Source: Rhodobacteraceae bacterium HIMB11 (GTDB lineage Bacteria; Pseudomonadota; Alphaproteobacteria; Rhodobacterales; Rhodobacteraceae). Taken from it: DNA of 64,000 bases. The translations under genes were made by a program, and so were the position numbers. The stretch is taken from NCBI GenBank assembly GCA_000472185.1, contig AVDB01000010.1, forward strand, positions 1-64,000, given 5' to 3'. Within the stretch, counting starts at the first letter, position 1. The number at the start of each line of letters is the position of its first letter. The notes below the pieces were generated by a model that made no database searches, had not been told where the DNA came from, and saw only the letters and a program-made list of their open reading frames with translations. Shown here piece after piece: positions 1 through 9,513 of the stretch.

Positions 1-324
1 TTAAAGAGAAAAGCTTGTCCCGCAGCCACACGAACTGGATGCATTTGGGTTTTCAATCACGAACCTCGCTCCGATCAATTCGTCGCTAAAGTCGATCACA
101 GCGTTTTGTAAAAAGGGCAGGCTGGCCGCATCGACGAACACTTTTTGTCCTTTGCCTTCTAGCACCAAATCATCTGGGTTCTGACCGTCCAGGCGGATAT
201 CATATTGAAATCCACTGCATCCGCCGCCTTCGACAGCGATGCGCAGGCCCTGACCTGACCCCGCAGGATCAATTTCAACCAAACGTTCAAAGGCGCGTTC
301 GCTGACTTTTGGTGGCAACTGCAT
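1..324 (-). CDS. erpA: Iron-sulfur cluster carrier, ErpA/IscA family (HesB-like)
   Basis: A-type Fe-S carrier of 107 residues that receives clusters from the assembly machinery and passes them to apoproteins in the cytosol. The three ligand cysteines are visible: C36 in GGGCSGFQY, and C99 and C101 in SSCGCGTSF at the C-terminus. I chose the ATG at 322-324 because it gives the usual family length starting MQLPPKVSERAF; an upstream ATG at 346-348 would add eight residues (MYNPLETI). It is divergent from dgt with a gap of under 60 bases, so both promoters must lie in or near that gap. ErpA versus IscA/SufA cannot be settled from sequence alone. Confidence 0.85.
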   Translation of the reverse strand: MQLPPKVSERAFERLVEIDPAGSGQGLRIAVEGGGCSGFQYDIRLDGQNPDDLVLEGKGQKVFVDAASLPFLQNAVIDFSDELIGARFVIENPNASSSCGCGTSFSL

Positions 325-382
325 GATGGTCTCCAAAGGGTTATACATCGATTTCCTAGGTGATATATAAGCACAGAAAAGC

Positions 383-1546
383 ATGAGAACAAGAAAGGCA
401 GCGCAGATGCAGGCAATTTTTGCGGCTGATCCGGCAGGAACAAAGGGACGTTTGTTCCCAGAAGAGGAAAGCGCCCATCGCACGCCCTTTCATCGGGATC
501 GCGATCGGATCATCCATTCCTCGGCCTTTCGTCGTTTGAAACACAAAACCCAAGTGTTCGTGGAACACGAAGGAGATTATTTCCGCACACGTCTGACCCA
601 TTCGATTGAGGTCGCCCAAGTTGCGCGCACATTGGCCAATGCATTGGCATTGAACCAAGAATTGGCCGAGGCTGTGGCATTGGCCCATGATCTGGGCCAC
701 ACGCCTTTTGGGCACACGGGTGAAGACGCCATGGATGAATTGATGCAACCCTATGGCGGTTTTGATCATAACGCACAGGCGCTGAAAATTGTGACGTCAC
801 TAGAACGATCTTATGCGGAATTTGATGGTTTGAACCTGACGTGGGAAACGTTGGAAGGGATCGCAAAACACAATGGCCCTGTAGACGATCCGCTGCCCTA
901 TGCATTGGCCGAGTATAACGCAAAACATGACCTTGAACTGAACACTCACGCCTGTGCAGAGGCGCAGGTCGCTGCATTGGCAGATGATATTGCGTATAAC
1001 AATCACGATCTGCACGATGGGCTGCGTGCGGGGCTCTTTACAGATGATGAGGTGGCCGCGCTGCCCTTGGTCGGGCCCTGTTTTGCGGAGGTGGACGAAA
1101 AATACCCCAAACTGGACCTGCGCCGCCGCCGAAACGAGGCGTTGCGCCGTTTTTTTGGTGTCATGGTCGAGGATGTCTTGCGTGTGACGCGCGACAACCT
1201 ATCGGACCTTGATCCGCAATCGGCCCAGGATATACGCATGGCAGGGTGCCCAATGGCACAGTTTTCATCTGATCTTTGGGCTGATTTGAAACAGGTGCGC
1301 ACGTTCCTATTCACGCGCATGTACCGCGCCCCTAGTGTTGTCGCCATGCGCAAGGATGTCAGCGCCAAGGTGCGCGCCTTGTTCCCCTATTTCATGGAAA
1401 AACCCTATTTACTGCCAATGGAATGGCAGGTTGAATTTGCCCATTCCCCCGATGAACAAACCATCGCACGGGTCGTGTGTGATTATATTGCGGGTATGAC
1501 GGATCGCTTTGCCTTGCAGCAATATGAACAACTGTTAAACTCTTAA
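383..1546 (+). CDS. dgt: Deoxyguanosinetriphosphate triphosphohydrolase-like HD protein
   Basis: HD-domain dNTP triphosphohydrolase of 387 residues, expected to split dNTPs to deoxynucleoside and triphosphate. Metal-site residues are visible: H73 in THSIEV, the HD pair at 102-103 in AHDLGHTPFGH, and a later Asp in LADDIAYNNHD near residue 200. The N-terminal RDRDRIIHSSAFRRL block is typical of the bacterial dGTPase type 2 group. ATG 383 is the longest start; ATG 407 (MQAIFAADPAG) is equally plausible because a purine-rich stretch precedes it. It is followed by the remains of an antiporter and then argS, the usual Rhodobacterales order apart from the antiporter. Confidence 0.9.
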   Translation: MRTRKAAQMQAIFAADPAGTKGRLFPEEESAHRTPFHRDRDRIIHSSAFRRLKHKTQVFVEHEGDYFRTRLTHSIEVAQVARTLANALALNQELAEAVALAHDLGHTPFGHTGEDAMDELMQPYGGFDHNAQALKIVTSLERSYAEFDGLNLTWETLEGIAKHNGPVDDPLPYALAEYNAKHDLELNTHACAEAQVAALADDIAYNNHDLHDGLRAGLFTDDEVAALPLVGPCFAEVDEKYPKLDLRRRRNEALRRFFGVMVEDVLRVTRDNLSDLDPQSAQDIRMAGCPMAQFSSDLWADLKQVRTFLFTRMYRAPSVVAMRKDVSAKVRALFPYFMEKPYLLPMEWQVEFAHSPDEQTIARVVCDYIAGMTDRFALQQYEQLLNS

Positions 1547-1571
1547 TTAGGTAAGAGATAGGGATGCGATT

Positions 1572-3399
1572 ATGGCGGCAGGGAATTTGGCCGTTGATCC
1601 AGTAATGCAACTGGCAACGATTGGCGTGTTGGGTGTGGGCGCGTAGTCGGTCGCATGGCGTCTGCGTGTGCCTGCGATTGGTCTGATGCTGGGCATCGGA
1701 TTATTGGCGGGGCCACTGTTAGGTGTGCTTGACCCCACGGCCGCACTTGGCGATTTGGTGACGCCGATCATATCCATCGCGGTTGCCGTCATTTTGTTTG
1801 AGGGTGGCCTAACACTAAATTTTCATCAGCTGCGCGATGCATCACAGGGGGTTACGCTCCTTGTTCTGGTGGGGGCACCCCTTGGTTGGATCACATCGGC
1901 GCTTGCCCTGCATTATGTTGCGGGGGTCAGTTGGGGGGTTTAGGCTGTGTTCGGCGGGATCATGATTGTCACAGGTCCAACAGTGTTTGCGCCGCTGTTG
2001 CGACAGGCCAAATTATCTCATCGTCCCGCGGCCTTGCTTCAGTGGGAGGCGATTGTAAACGACCCCATCGGCGCACTGGCAGCGGTTCTGGCCTATGAGG
2101 TGATCATAGTCAGTGTTGCCGCATCCACAGTGGGCGAGGCGGCGGTTCAACTGATCATCGGTTTGATCGTCTCAAGCGCTGCGGGTGTTGTGGGCGGCTA
2201 TGGCATTGTCCAAGCATGGGTTCCTGAATACATTAAGGTCCCTGCATTATACTATGTTTTACATGATTTTTCGCAGTTTCAAATGCGTTACTGCATGAAG
2301 GCGGATTGTTGGCCGTGACCATCATAGGCGTTTGGATTGCGAACGCAAATCTGCCCTCTTCTGAGGAGTTGCGCCTTTTCGAGAATACGCCACGGTTTTG
2401 TTGGTATCAGGTGTTTTCGCCCTTTTGGCCGCCTCAATCGATTTGGCATCAATCATGGCGCTGGATCTGTGCGCACTCGCCTTTATCGCGGCAATCATCT
2501 TGTTGGCGCGTCCCATTACGGTTTACCTTTACCTATTGGGCACAAAAATTCCACGAACTGAGCGCACATTGGTAGCATTCACAGGTCCGCGTGGTGTTGT
2601 GTTGGTCGCTGTGGCGGGATTATTTGGCGAACGCTTGGTTGCCTTGGGGATTGCAGATGGCGCGATGATGGCACCGCTGGCCTTTGGATTGGTGGCGGTG
2701 ACGGTTGTACTACATGGATTTACATTGACGCCCTTGGCACGGGCCTTGGGCCTCTGGGTGGGGATGCACCCGGTGTTTTGATTGTTGGGGGACACGTTTG
2801 GGCACGCAACTTGGGGCACTTTTGCGTGATTTAGATGTGCCTGTTGTGATTTCCGATACAAACCACCGAAATTTGCGCAGTGCCCGTGATTTGGGCGTGT
2901 CTGTATTTTACGGTGATGTATTATCCGAAGCGGCAGAGCATATGCTGGAATTGCACAGGTATGATTACACAATCGCGCTGAGTGAGAATGAGGCCTATAA
3001 CACCCTTGTCACCTAGGATTTGGCCCCTGAATTTGGGCGAAATAATATTTTCCAACTGCGCCGTGATCGCGAACACAGCAGCCGCCATGAATTGCCCTCA
3101 ACCCTTGGGGGTCGGCCGTTTTTGGGGATGAAACCTATTCCAGCAGTTTGGACAAAATCCTGCTGGCTTGGCGGATGGGCGTCACACGGATCAGCACGGA
3201 ATATCCGCTAGAGCGTTTTCAACATGACAGGCCTGAGGCTATGATTGTCGCCACATTGGACGACAAAGCGCGGCTGAAACTTGCGCCCGACTTGGAAAAG
3301 CTGACCAGTGCCGATGGATTGCGCATTTTGCATTTCTCTCCACCCTTAACCGCCGATCCAGACAGGCAGGGCGCACCAAATGGCACAATCCTGCATTGA
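1572..3399 (+). pseudogene. Broken cation:proton antiporter (CPA1/NhaP-type with TrkA-N domain)
   Basis: The conceptual product would be a membrane Na+(K+)/H+ exchanger of about 600 residues with a C-terminal nucleotide-binding domain. Recognisable pieces are VPAIGLMLGIGLLAGPLLG, ILFEGGLTL, IVTGPTVFAPLLRQAKLS, the FTGPRGVVLVAVAGLF helix and the TrkA-N piece LLRDLDVPVVISDTN. Reading is stopped by in-frame TAG at 1644-1646, at 1941-1943 and, in the TrkA part, at about 3014-3016 (VT-stop-DLAPEFG). Frame changes occur near 2266-2271 (a T run), about 2382, two between 2765 and 2815, and about 3115-3125 (a T run). Too many lesions for sequencing error or programmed recoding. The flanking genes dgt and argS are intact. 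Confidence 0.9.
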
Positions 3400-3448
3400 C
3401 CTTGGGCCACGGCGTGATAAACCGCCCCCAAGACAAAGGATAGCTGTT

Positions 3449-5194
3449 ATGAACCTGTTTTCTGATATTCGTGCCTTGGTGATTGATTGCCTGAACGCCA
3501 TGGTTGCCGCAGGTGATCTGCCCGAAGGGCTGGATTTTAAAAATGTAACCGTGGAACCCCCGCGGGATGCATTGCATGGGGACATGGCCACAAATGCAGC
3601 AATGGTTTTGGCAAAACCTGCCAAGTTGAAACCACGTGATATCGCGGAAAAATTGTCAACACATTTAGCCAGCGACGCACGTGTTACTGTGGCCGAGGTT
3701 GCAGGACCCGGATTTTTGAACATGCGTTTGGGCACAGATATTTGGCAGGGTGTTGTTTCAACCGTTCTTGCCAACCCACACACCTATGGTCGTTCGGATA
3801 TGGGGCAGGGACAGCGCGTGAACGTGGAATATGTGTCGGCTAACCCAACAGGACCGCTGCACGTGGGTCATACCCGTGGTGCGGTTTTTGGCGATGCGTT
3901 GGCCAGCCTGCTGGATTACGCAGGCTATGACGTAACACGCGAATACTACATCAATGACGGCGGCGCGCAGGTCGATGTTTTGGCGCGCTCTGTCTATCTG
4001 CGCTATCTTGAAGCGCATGGTCAGGACGTCGCGTTTGAGGATGGCACATACCCAGGTGATTACCTGATCCCAGTTGGTCAGGCGCTTAAGGACAAAGTGG
4101 GCGATGCTTATGTCAATCAAAGCGAAGATGTCTGGTTGGGCGAAATTCGTGAATTTGCAACCGCTGCCATGATGGATTTGATCGGCGAAGATTTGGGCGT
4201 TTTGGGCGTGAAAATGGATCATTTCTTTAGTGAAAAATCCCTCTATGGCACGGGCCTGATCGAAAGCGCGATTGATAGCCTGCGCAGCAAGGGTTTGATT
4301 TACGAAGGGGTGCTGGAACCGCCCAAGGGGAAAAAGCCCGAGGATTGGGAACCACGCGAACAAACCCTGTTTAAATCAACGGAACATGGGGATGATGTGG
4401 ATCGGCCTGTGCAAAAATCGGACGGCAGTTGGACATATTTTGCGCCTGATATCGCCTATCACTTTGATAAAGTTGAGCGGGGTTTTGATTTGCTGATCGA
4501 TGTCTTTGGTGCGGATCATGGCGGATACGTGAAACGGATGAAGGCCGCTGTTTCGGCGCTCTCTGATGGGAAAACTCCACTTGATATCAAGCTGACGCAA
4601 TTGGTGAAACTGTTTAAAAATGGCGAACCCTTTAAAATGTCCAAACGGGCGGGTACCTTTGTCACCCTGCGCGACGTGGTGGATCAGGTGGGCTCTGATG
4701 TGACACGGTTTGTGATGTTGACGCGCAAAAACGATGCGCCGTTGGATTTTGATTTCGACAAGGTTCTGGAACAAAGCCGGGATAACCCCGTGTTTTACGT
4801 GCAATATGCCAACGCCCGCGTGCATTCCGTTCTGCGGAAAGCAACTGAGATGGGCATGGATGTGTCGGATGCGGCATTATCGACCGCGGATCGTTCAGGA
4901 TTGGCGCATGATGCGGAATTGGGCGTTGCACGCAAATTGGCGGAGTGGCCGCGTTTGGTGGAAATCGCCGCGCGTACTAATGAACCGCATCGGGTTGCGT
5001 TTTACCTTTATGAATTGGCAAGCGATCTGCACAGCCTTTGGAACCGTGGCAATGATGAGGTGGCCTTACGCTTTGTCCAAGAGGGCGATCAAACCACAAC
5101 ACAGGCGAAAATTTCGCTTGTCCGTGCCGTTTCTGTTGTTATTTCCGCAGGCCTTGGTATTCTGGGAGTGACTCCAGCAGAAGAAATGCGCTAA
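3449..5194 (+). CDS. argS: Arginine--tRNA ligase
   Basis: Class I aminoacyl-tRNA synthetase of 581 residues that charges tRNA-Arg with arginine in the cytosol. The HIGH-type motif is HVGH at 138-141 ([20 protein letters not shown]) and the KMSKS-type loop is KMSKRAGTF. The N-terminal Arg-tRNA-synthetase add-on and C-terminal DALR anticodon domain ([16 protein letters not shown]) are both present. The start is the ATG at 3449 ([11 protein letters not shown]); the reading frame is open 23 codons further up, but that part overlaps the antiporter remnant and lacks family similarity. Followed by a SPOR protein 48 bases on. Confidence 0.97.
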   Translation: MNLFSDIRALVIDCLNAMVAAGDLPEGLDFKNVTVEPPRDALHGDMATNAAMVLAKPAKLKPRDIAEKLSTHLASDARVTVAEVAGPGFLNMRLGTDIWQGVVSTVLANPHTYGRSDMGQGQRVNVEYVSANPTGPLHVGHTRGAVFGDALASLLDYAGYDVTREYYINDGGAQVDVLARSVYLRYLEAHGQDVAFEDGTYPGDYLIPVGQALKDKVGDAYVNQSEDVWLGEIREFATAAMMDLIGEDLGVLGVKMDHFFSEKSLYGTGLIESAIDSLRSKGLIYEGVLEPPKGKKPEDWEPREQTLFKSTEHGDDVDRPVQKSDGSWTYFAPDIAYHFDKVERGFDLLIDVFGADHGGYVKRMKAAVSALSDGKTPLDIKLTQLVKLFKNGEPFKMSKRAGTFVTLRDVVDQVGSDVTRFVMLTRKNDAPLDFDFDKVLEQSRDNPVFYVQYANARVHSVLRKATEMGMDVSDAALSTADRSGLAHDAELGVARKLAEWPRLVEIAARTNEPHRVAFYLYELASDLHSLWNRGNDEVALRFVQEGDQTTTQAKISLVRAVSVVISAGLGILGVTPAEEMR

Positions 5195-5242
5195 AATCTG
5201 CATCGCTGCCTGGGGTTATCAGGGCAACACCTTGAGGACGAG

Positions 5243-6136
5243 ATGGCAGAGCAGATTTATTCAAATGCGTCACAGGCTGGCGCGGATCAGCATTCTTTAT
5301 CAGTAGGCTCGATAATACATTGGTTGGGCACTGGGGTTAGTGTGGCCCTATTGGCAGGTGGTGTTTACTGGGCCTTTAGCATCGTATCGCGCGATGTCAC
5401 GCAAATCCCCGTTGTATCGGCACAGATCATGCCGATGCGCGAAGCGCCTGAAAATCCAGGCGGCAAAGCGACGGAAAATCAGGGTTTGAATGTGACACAG
5501 GTCGCAGCGATGGAAAATCCACCCGTGGCAGAAACCATTGTTCTGGCACCTGCGGCACAGCCCCTGTCTGACGAAGATTTGCCTGCGGCAGAGCGCCTGC
5601 AAATGGCAAAGTCTGCGCCCGCGACGGCGCAAGAGGGGGAAACCGAACTTGCCGTTGATGTAAACGCCTTGGCCGATGCGATCATCGCAGGCGAAAAACC
5701 CCTAAGTGACATTCAACCCATGCCCGTTCGGGTCGAGGGCGCCAACATTGAACAGGCGCTGCGCATGGCATTGGCTGTGGATGAAACGCCAAGTGGCCTA
5801 AGCCCCCCACGCACCACCATCCGCCCGAAACTACGCCCCACTGCAACACAGGCTGCTGTTCGCGTGCCTACAGCCCCCACAATCGCAGCAGGCAGCGCCT
5901 TGGTCCAGTTTGGGGCCTATGACAGCGAAGCCGTGGCGGAACAAGAATGGACACGGATTTCAACAAAATTGGCAAGCTTCCTTGGTAATCAAACCCGCGT
6001 CATTCAAAAAGCGGAAAGCGGTGGGCGCACATTCTATCGTCTTCGTGCGGCTGGCTTTAGTGACATTGCAGAGGCACGTCGGTTTTGCTCTGCCGTTTCT
6101 GAAAAGGCCGAATGTTACCCAGTCATCGCAAAATGA
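5243..6136 (+). CDS. SPOR-domain membrane protein
   Basis: A 297-residue protein with a short cytoplasmic N-terminus, one membrane segment at about 27-48 (GTGVSVALLAGGVYWAF), a long low-complexity Pro/Ala/Glu linker and a C-terminal SPOR domain at about 218-297 (LVQFGAYDSEAVAEQEW to AECYPVIAK). SPOR domains bind denuded septal peptidoglycan, so the likely role is at the division site. Its stop TGA overlaps the nagZ ATG by four bases (ATGA), suggesting translational coupling with a peptidoglycan-recycling enzyme. The argS-SPOR-nagZ-scpA-scpB order is a familiar Rhodobacterales block. Confidence 0.88.
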   Translation: MAEQIYSNASQAGADQHSLSVGSIIHWLGTGVSVALLAGGVYWAFSIVSRDVTQIPVVSAQIMPMREAPENPGGKATENQGLNVTQVAAMENPPVAETIVLAPAAQPLSDEDLPAAERLQMAKSAPATAQEGETELAVDVNALADAIIAGEKPLSDIQPMPVRVEGANIEQALRMALAVDETPSGLSPPRTTIRPKLRPTATQAAVRVPTAPTIAAGSALVQFGAYDSEAVAEQEWTRISTKLASFLGNQTRVIQKAESGGRTFYRLRAAGFSDIAEARRFCSAVSEKAECYPVIAK

Positions 6137-7137
6137 CATCCCAACCAGATAACTTGAACGGGGTGATTTTTGGTGTCGAAGGGCCGCGTTTAACATTTTG
6201 GGAAAAGGCATTTTTCGCAGATACGCAACCGTTTGGATTTATCCTATTCGCGCGGAACGTTGAAACGGCAGATCAATTGCGCGCCTTGTGTTCAGACTTG
6301 CGCACAGCTGTGGGATGGAACGCGCCTATCTTGATTGATCAAGAGGGCGGGCGTGTTCAACGTTTGGTTCCCCCAATGGCGACACAATTTTTGCCACCCC
6401 TTGATCACGCGGCTTCAGCAGGGGCAGAGGCGGTTGATGCATTTTTTGCACGCTACGCCATTATCGGTCATGAACTGCGCGGATACGGTATTGATGTAAA
6501 TTGTGCACCGAATTTGGATATCGCGCGCGATCATACCCATCCATTTTTGCAAAATCGCTGTTATGGGCGCACGCGTGCTGATGTCTCTGCCCTTGGGCAG
6601 GCGGCCTATGATGGATTGTTGGCCTCAGGCGTTATGCCCGTGATCAAACATATGCCCGGTCATGGGATGGCCGTTGCTGACAGTCACAAGGGACTGTCGC
6701 GCGTGACAGAAAGCTATAACTATCTGATCGAAAATGACTTTGCTGTTTTTGCGGATTTTTCCGTTGCCAAAATGGGGATGAGCGCACATATCCTGTTTGA
6801 CGCAATTGATCCGCTTTGGCCTGCGACGCTGTCACCGCGGATGATTGATATTATGCGTCGTGAATTGGCGTTTGACGGGCTGTTGATGACGGATGACCTG
6901 TCGATGGAGGCCCTGCCAGGCACCATTCCAACACGCGCCATGGCAGCGCAGCGTGCAGGGATTGATATTGTTTTGCACTGCAATGGAAACGCAAGTGAAA
7001 TGCAATCTTTAGCGGAAGTTTTGGAACAACCTACACCCAAAACGTGCCAACGCATGGAGGCCGCGATTGGGGCACGTGATGCACTGGTGCCACAATCGCT
7101 TGACATCGACGCATTGCACGCGCAGCTTGGTGTTTAA
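6133..7137 (+). CDS. nagZ: Beta-N-acetylhexosaminidase (peptidoglycan recycling)
   Basis: Glycoside hydrolase family 3 enzyme of 334 residues that removes GlcNAc from anhydro-muropeptides in the cytosol. The family signature IKHMPGHGMAVADSHKGL contains the catalytic His/Asp loop, and the nucleophile region is LLMTDDLSMEAL. The start is ATG 6133, overlapping the upstream SPOR stop as ATGA; a frame extension upstream (MLPSHRK) lies inside the previous gene. scpA follows 21 bases later. Confidence 0.94.
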   Translation: MTSQPDNLNGVIFGVEGPRLTFWEKAFFADTQPFGFILFARNVETADQLRALCSDLRTAVGWNAPILIDQEGGRVQRLVPPMATQFLPPLDHAASAGAEAVDAFFARYAIIGHELRGYGIDVNCAPNLDIARDHTHPFLQNRCYGRTRADVSALGQAAYDGLLASGVMPVIKHMPGHGMAVADSHKGLSRVTESYNYLIENDFAVFADFSVAKMGMSAHILFDAIDPLWPATLSPRMIDIMRRELAFDGLLMTDDLSMEALPGTIPTRAMAAQRAGIDIVLHCNGNASEMQSLAEVLEQPTPKTCQRMEAAIGARDALVPQSLDIDALHAQLGV

Positions 7138-7158
7138 CGCAAACCAGATCCAAGAAAC

Positions 7159-7965
7159 ATGAGCGAGCATCACGATCTATTTCCGTCCAACGATGACGCG
7201 CAATCCGTATCCGACAGATTGTCGGCTGAAGCGCTGATTGTGGACGTGCATGGGTTTGAAGGACCGCTTGATCTGTTACTGACTCTATCGCGCACGCAAA
7301 AGGTTGATTTGATGCGCATTTCCATTTTGGAACTGGCACAACAATATTTGGATTTCGTTGAACGAGCCAAGGCGTTGCGCATCGAATTGGCCGCGGATTA
7401 TTTGGTGATGGCGGCTTGGTTGGCCTTTTTGAAATCGCGGCTATTGTTGCCCCCTGATCCCGCGGATGAGGGGCCAAGCGGCGAAGAAATGGCCGCCCAT
7501 CTTGCGTTTCAGCTTGAACGGCTTCAGGCGATGCGGGATTGCGCCGCGCGCCTCATGGCACGGGATCAAAAGGGGCGCGATTTTTTCGTGCGTGGTATTC
7601 CCGAAAGCGTCGAAACCGTGCGTACGGTGAATTATACCGCCAATTTGTTGGACTTGATGCAGGCCTATTCCCGTATTCGCACGCGCGATGAATTTCGCCC
7701 CTTTGTCATGGATCGCAACGATATTTTTACGATGGAAGAGGCGTTGGAACGCATGCGTGGTTTGATCGGTTTTGCGGTCGATTGGGTCGATATCTCAAGC
7801 TATCTGCCCGATGAATGGGGTGCATCCCCCATGCGCCGCCGCGCCGCCACCGCATCGACATTTGCAGCCTCGCTTGAATTGGCCAAGGCTGGCAAAGTAG
7901 AATTGCGCCAAAGTGAAACATTTGCCCCGCTAGAATTGCGCAGAAAGGCACAAGAGAATGAGTGA
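7159..7965 (+). CDS. scpA: Segregation and condensation protein A
   Basis: Kleisin subunit of the SMC-ScpAB condensin, 268 residues. The N-terminal kleisin helix region reads VDVHGFEGPLDLLLTLSRTQ, followed by LRISILELAQQYLDFVERAK-like helices; the C-terminal winged helix is less conserved. The gene overlaps scpB by eight bases, typical of translational coupling of the two partner subunits. The partner SMC gene is not in the window. Confidence 0.93.
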   Translation: MSEHHDLFPSNDDAQSVSDRLSAEALIVDVHGFEGPLDLLLTLSRTQKVDLMRISILELAQQYLDFVERAKALRIELAADYLVMAAWLAFLKSRLLLPPDPADEGPSGEEMAAHLAFQLERLQAMRDCAARLMARDQKGRDFFVRGIPESVETVRTVNYTANLLDLMQAYSRIRTRDEFRPFVMDRNDIFTMEEALERMRGLIGFAVDWVDISSYLPDEWGASPMRRRAATASTFAASLELAKAGKVELRQSETFAPLELRRKAQENE

Positions 7966-8593
7966 GCCCGAGGGAAACGCAAACGATACCCTGTTTGAGG
8001 CGCCCCCCATGGGCGAACAAGAGCGTATGGTTGAGGCCATTTTGTTTGCCTCGGCAGATCCTGTCAGCGTGAAAGAGTTGAACGATCGTATGCCACACGG
8101 CTGTGACGCGGCAGAGGCCCTGGTGCACCTGCAAAAACGCTATGAGGGACGCGGCGTACATGTCACGCGCGTGGGCGAAGCATGGGCCATTCGCACAGCG
8201 AGCGATTTGGGTTTCTTGATGCAAAAAGAAACGGTTGAAACCCGCAAATTATCACGTGCGGCCATCGAAACATTGGCCATCATCGCCTACCACCAACCCG
8301 TAACACGTGCTGAAATTGAGGAAATTCGCGGCGTCACTGTATCGCGCGGCACCATTGATTTGCTGATCGAAATGGACTGGATCCGATTTGGCCGCCGCCG
8401 TATGACGCCTGGACGCCCGGTGACATTTGTGGTGACACAGAATTTCCTAGATCACTTCGGCCTAGAAAGCGCACGTGATCTACCAGGATTGAAAGAGCTG
8501 CGTTCCGCTGGCCTGTTAGAAAGCCGCCCACCCCCTGTTGAGCCGATCCCAACGGAAGAGGATGAAGATCAAGCGGAGTTGTTTGAGGATTAA
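7958..8593 (+). CDS. scpB: Segregation and condensation protein B
   Basis: Dimeric winged-helix partner of ScpA in condensin, 211 residues. Diagnostic stretches are ILFASADPVSVKELNDRMP and the signature LSRAAIETLAIIAYHQPVTR followed by EIEEIRGVTVSRGTIDLL. The C-terminus is acidic (EEDEDQAELFED). Its last bases overlap the tail of the convergent broken glycosyltransferase by four bases. In relatives tatABC usually follows scpB; here the order is interrupted. Confidence 0.94.
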   Translation: MSEPEGNANDTLFEAPPMGEQERMVEAILFASADPVSVKELNDRMPHGCDAAEALVHLQKRYEGRGVHVTRVGEAWAIRTASDLGFLMQKETVETRKLSRAAIETLAIIAYHQPVTRAEIEEIRGVTVSRGTIDLLIEMDWIRFGRRRMTPGRPVTFVVTQNFLDHFGLESARDLPGLKELRSAGLLESRPPPVEPIPTEEDEDQAELFED

Positions 8594-9447
8594 GCAGGAA
8601 TTTTCGTTTCATTCGTCAACAGCGGGTCCGCCTGATAGTTGGGAATAGGGGCGGTTTCAGTCGAAATATTGTGGCGATTACAGATTTTTTACATATATGA
8701 TCCTTGGGGCGGAATTCCTTGATAGGCGTCAAGCAGGTGTAGTTTTGTTGATCCAAACAGGTATATAAAGCGCACGGGGCTCGCCTTAAACTCAAAATCA
8801 AAGTCTGGGTTTAGGTATTAATGGTTCAAAACGGACTCAAAATGCCAATAGCGCGAAAAATGTTGTCCATTGTTGATTTCGCCCTTGGTGCGCAGGGCCC
8901 ATGTTAGCATATTTGGTCCAGTTGTTGTCAAAGGCAGTGAATTCAGCGTTGGCAAATCGCCCTGCGAAATCTGATCCAGAATAGGGTCAAGCCGCTGTTT
9001 GCGCCACCAGAAGGGAATTGGAACCCGCGCCTTATGGAAATTGCGCACAAGATGTAGTGCGACAGAGTAACGTGGTATTTTCAGGACACAGTTGTTTACA
9101 GTGCCCTTTTTATAATTGATCCCAAAATAAAACTCTTTTTCGTAGTCGATAGGGCGCAGGCAATGCACATCCAAATCAACCCACATGAATTCGGTTTTCT
9201 GAAGCAGATGGACGCGCCAAATATCGGAATAAATGCCGTTAGAATAGCACATATCGGCGCTTTGAATATCGGATTGCTGATATATTTCGCCCGCATCGTG
9301 GTGTTCGACATAATCAGGTATGTTGTCGACGGGGCCTTTGGTGAACAAGTGAAATTTATATCCGTTATCCACGAAAGATTTCATGCACAGATGTTCAAAA
9401 TACGATAGGTCAGAGCCTGACCAAAAACTGGCGACACCAAAATCCAT
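8590..9447 (-). pseudogene. Glycosyltransferase with DXD motif, interrupted by two in-frame stops
   Basis: The first 209 codons form an open frame ending at TAA (8818-8820). They show a GT32-like sugar-binding region: an N-terminal GVASFWSGSDLSYFEHL, then YSDIWRVHLLQKTEF and the DXD motif WVDLDVHCLRP. The same frame continues with protein-like sequence (FDFEFKASPVRFIYLFGSTK, LHLLDAYQGIPPQGSYM), meets a second TAA at 8689-8691, continues 32 codons (STETAPIPNYQADPLLTNE) and ends at TAA 8590-8592. Without the two stops it would be 285 residues, a normal length for the family. It was probably a surface-polysaccharide transferase. The truncated 209-residue product may still be made, but it would lack the C-terminal part. 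Confidence 0.75.
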
Positions 9448-9462
9448 TAAATATTAACCGAG

Positions 9463-9484
9463 TTGTATAAATAAAGTTATACAA
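9463..9484. promoter_or_regulatory. Perfect inverted repeat in AT-rich spacer
   Basis: TTGTATAA and its exact reverse complement TTATACAA are separated by six bases (ATAAAG). The repeat lies 16-37 bases upstream of the broken glycosyltransferase start and 30-50 bases after the dCTP deaminase stop (both reverse strand). It could be an operator for the transferase or a weak hairpin after the deaminase. Confidence 0.4.
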
Positions 9485-9513
9485 GCTAAGGTAATTTAAA
9501 TTTAGAATTTTGT

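Noticed and set aside
1644-3016. Three in-frame TAG codons in the antiporter as possible pyrrolysine or amber readthrough.
   Set aside because: The same gene also has several frameshifts, the other broken genes use TAA and TGA, and the MttB homologue in the window has no in-frame TAG.
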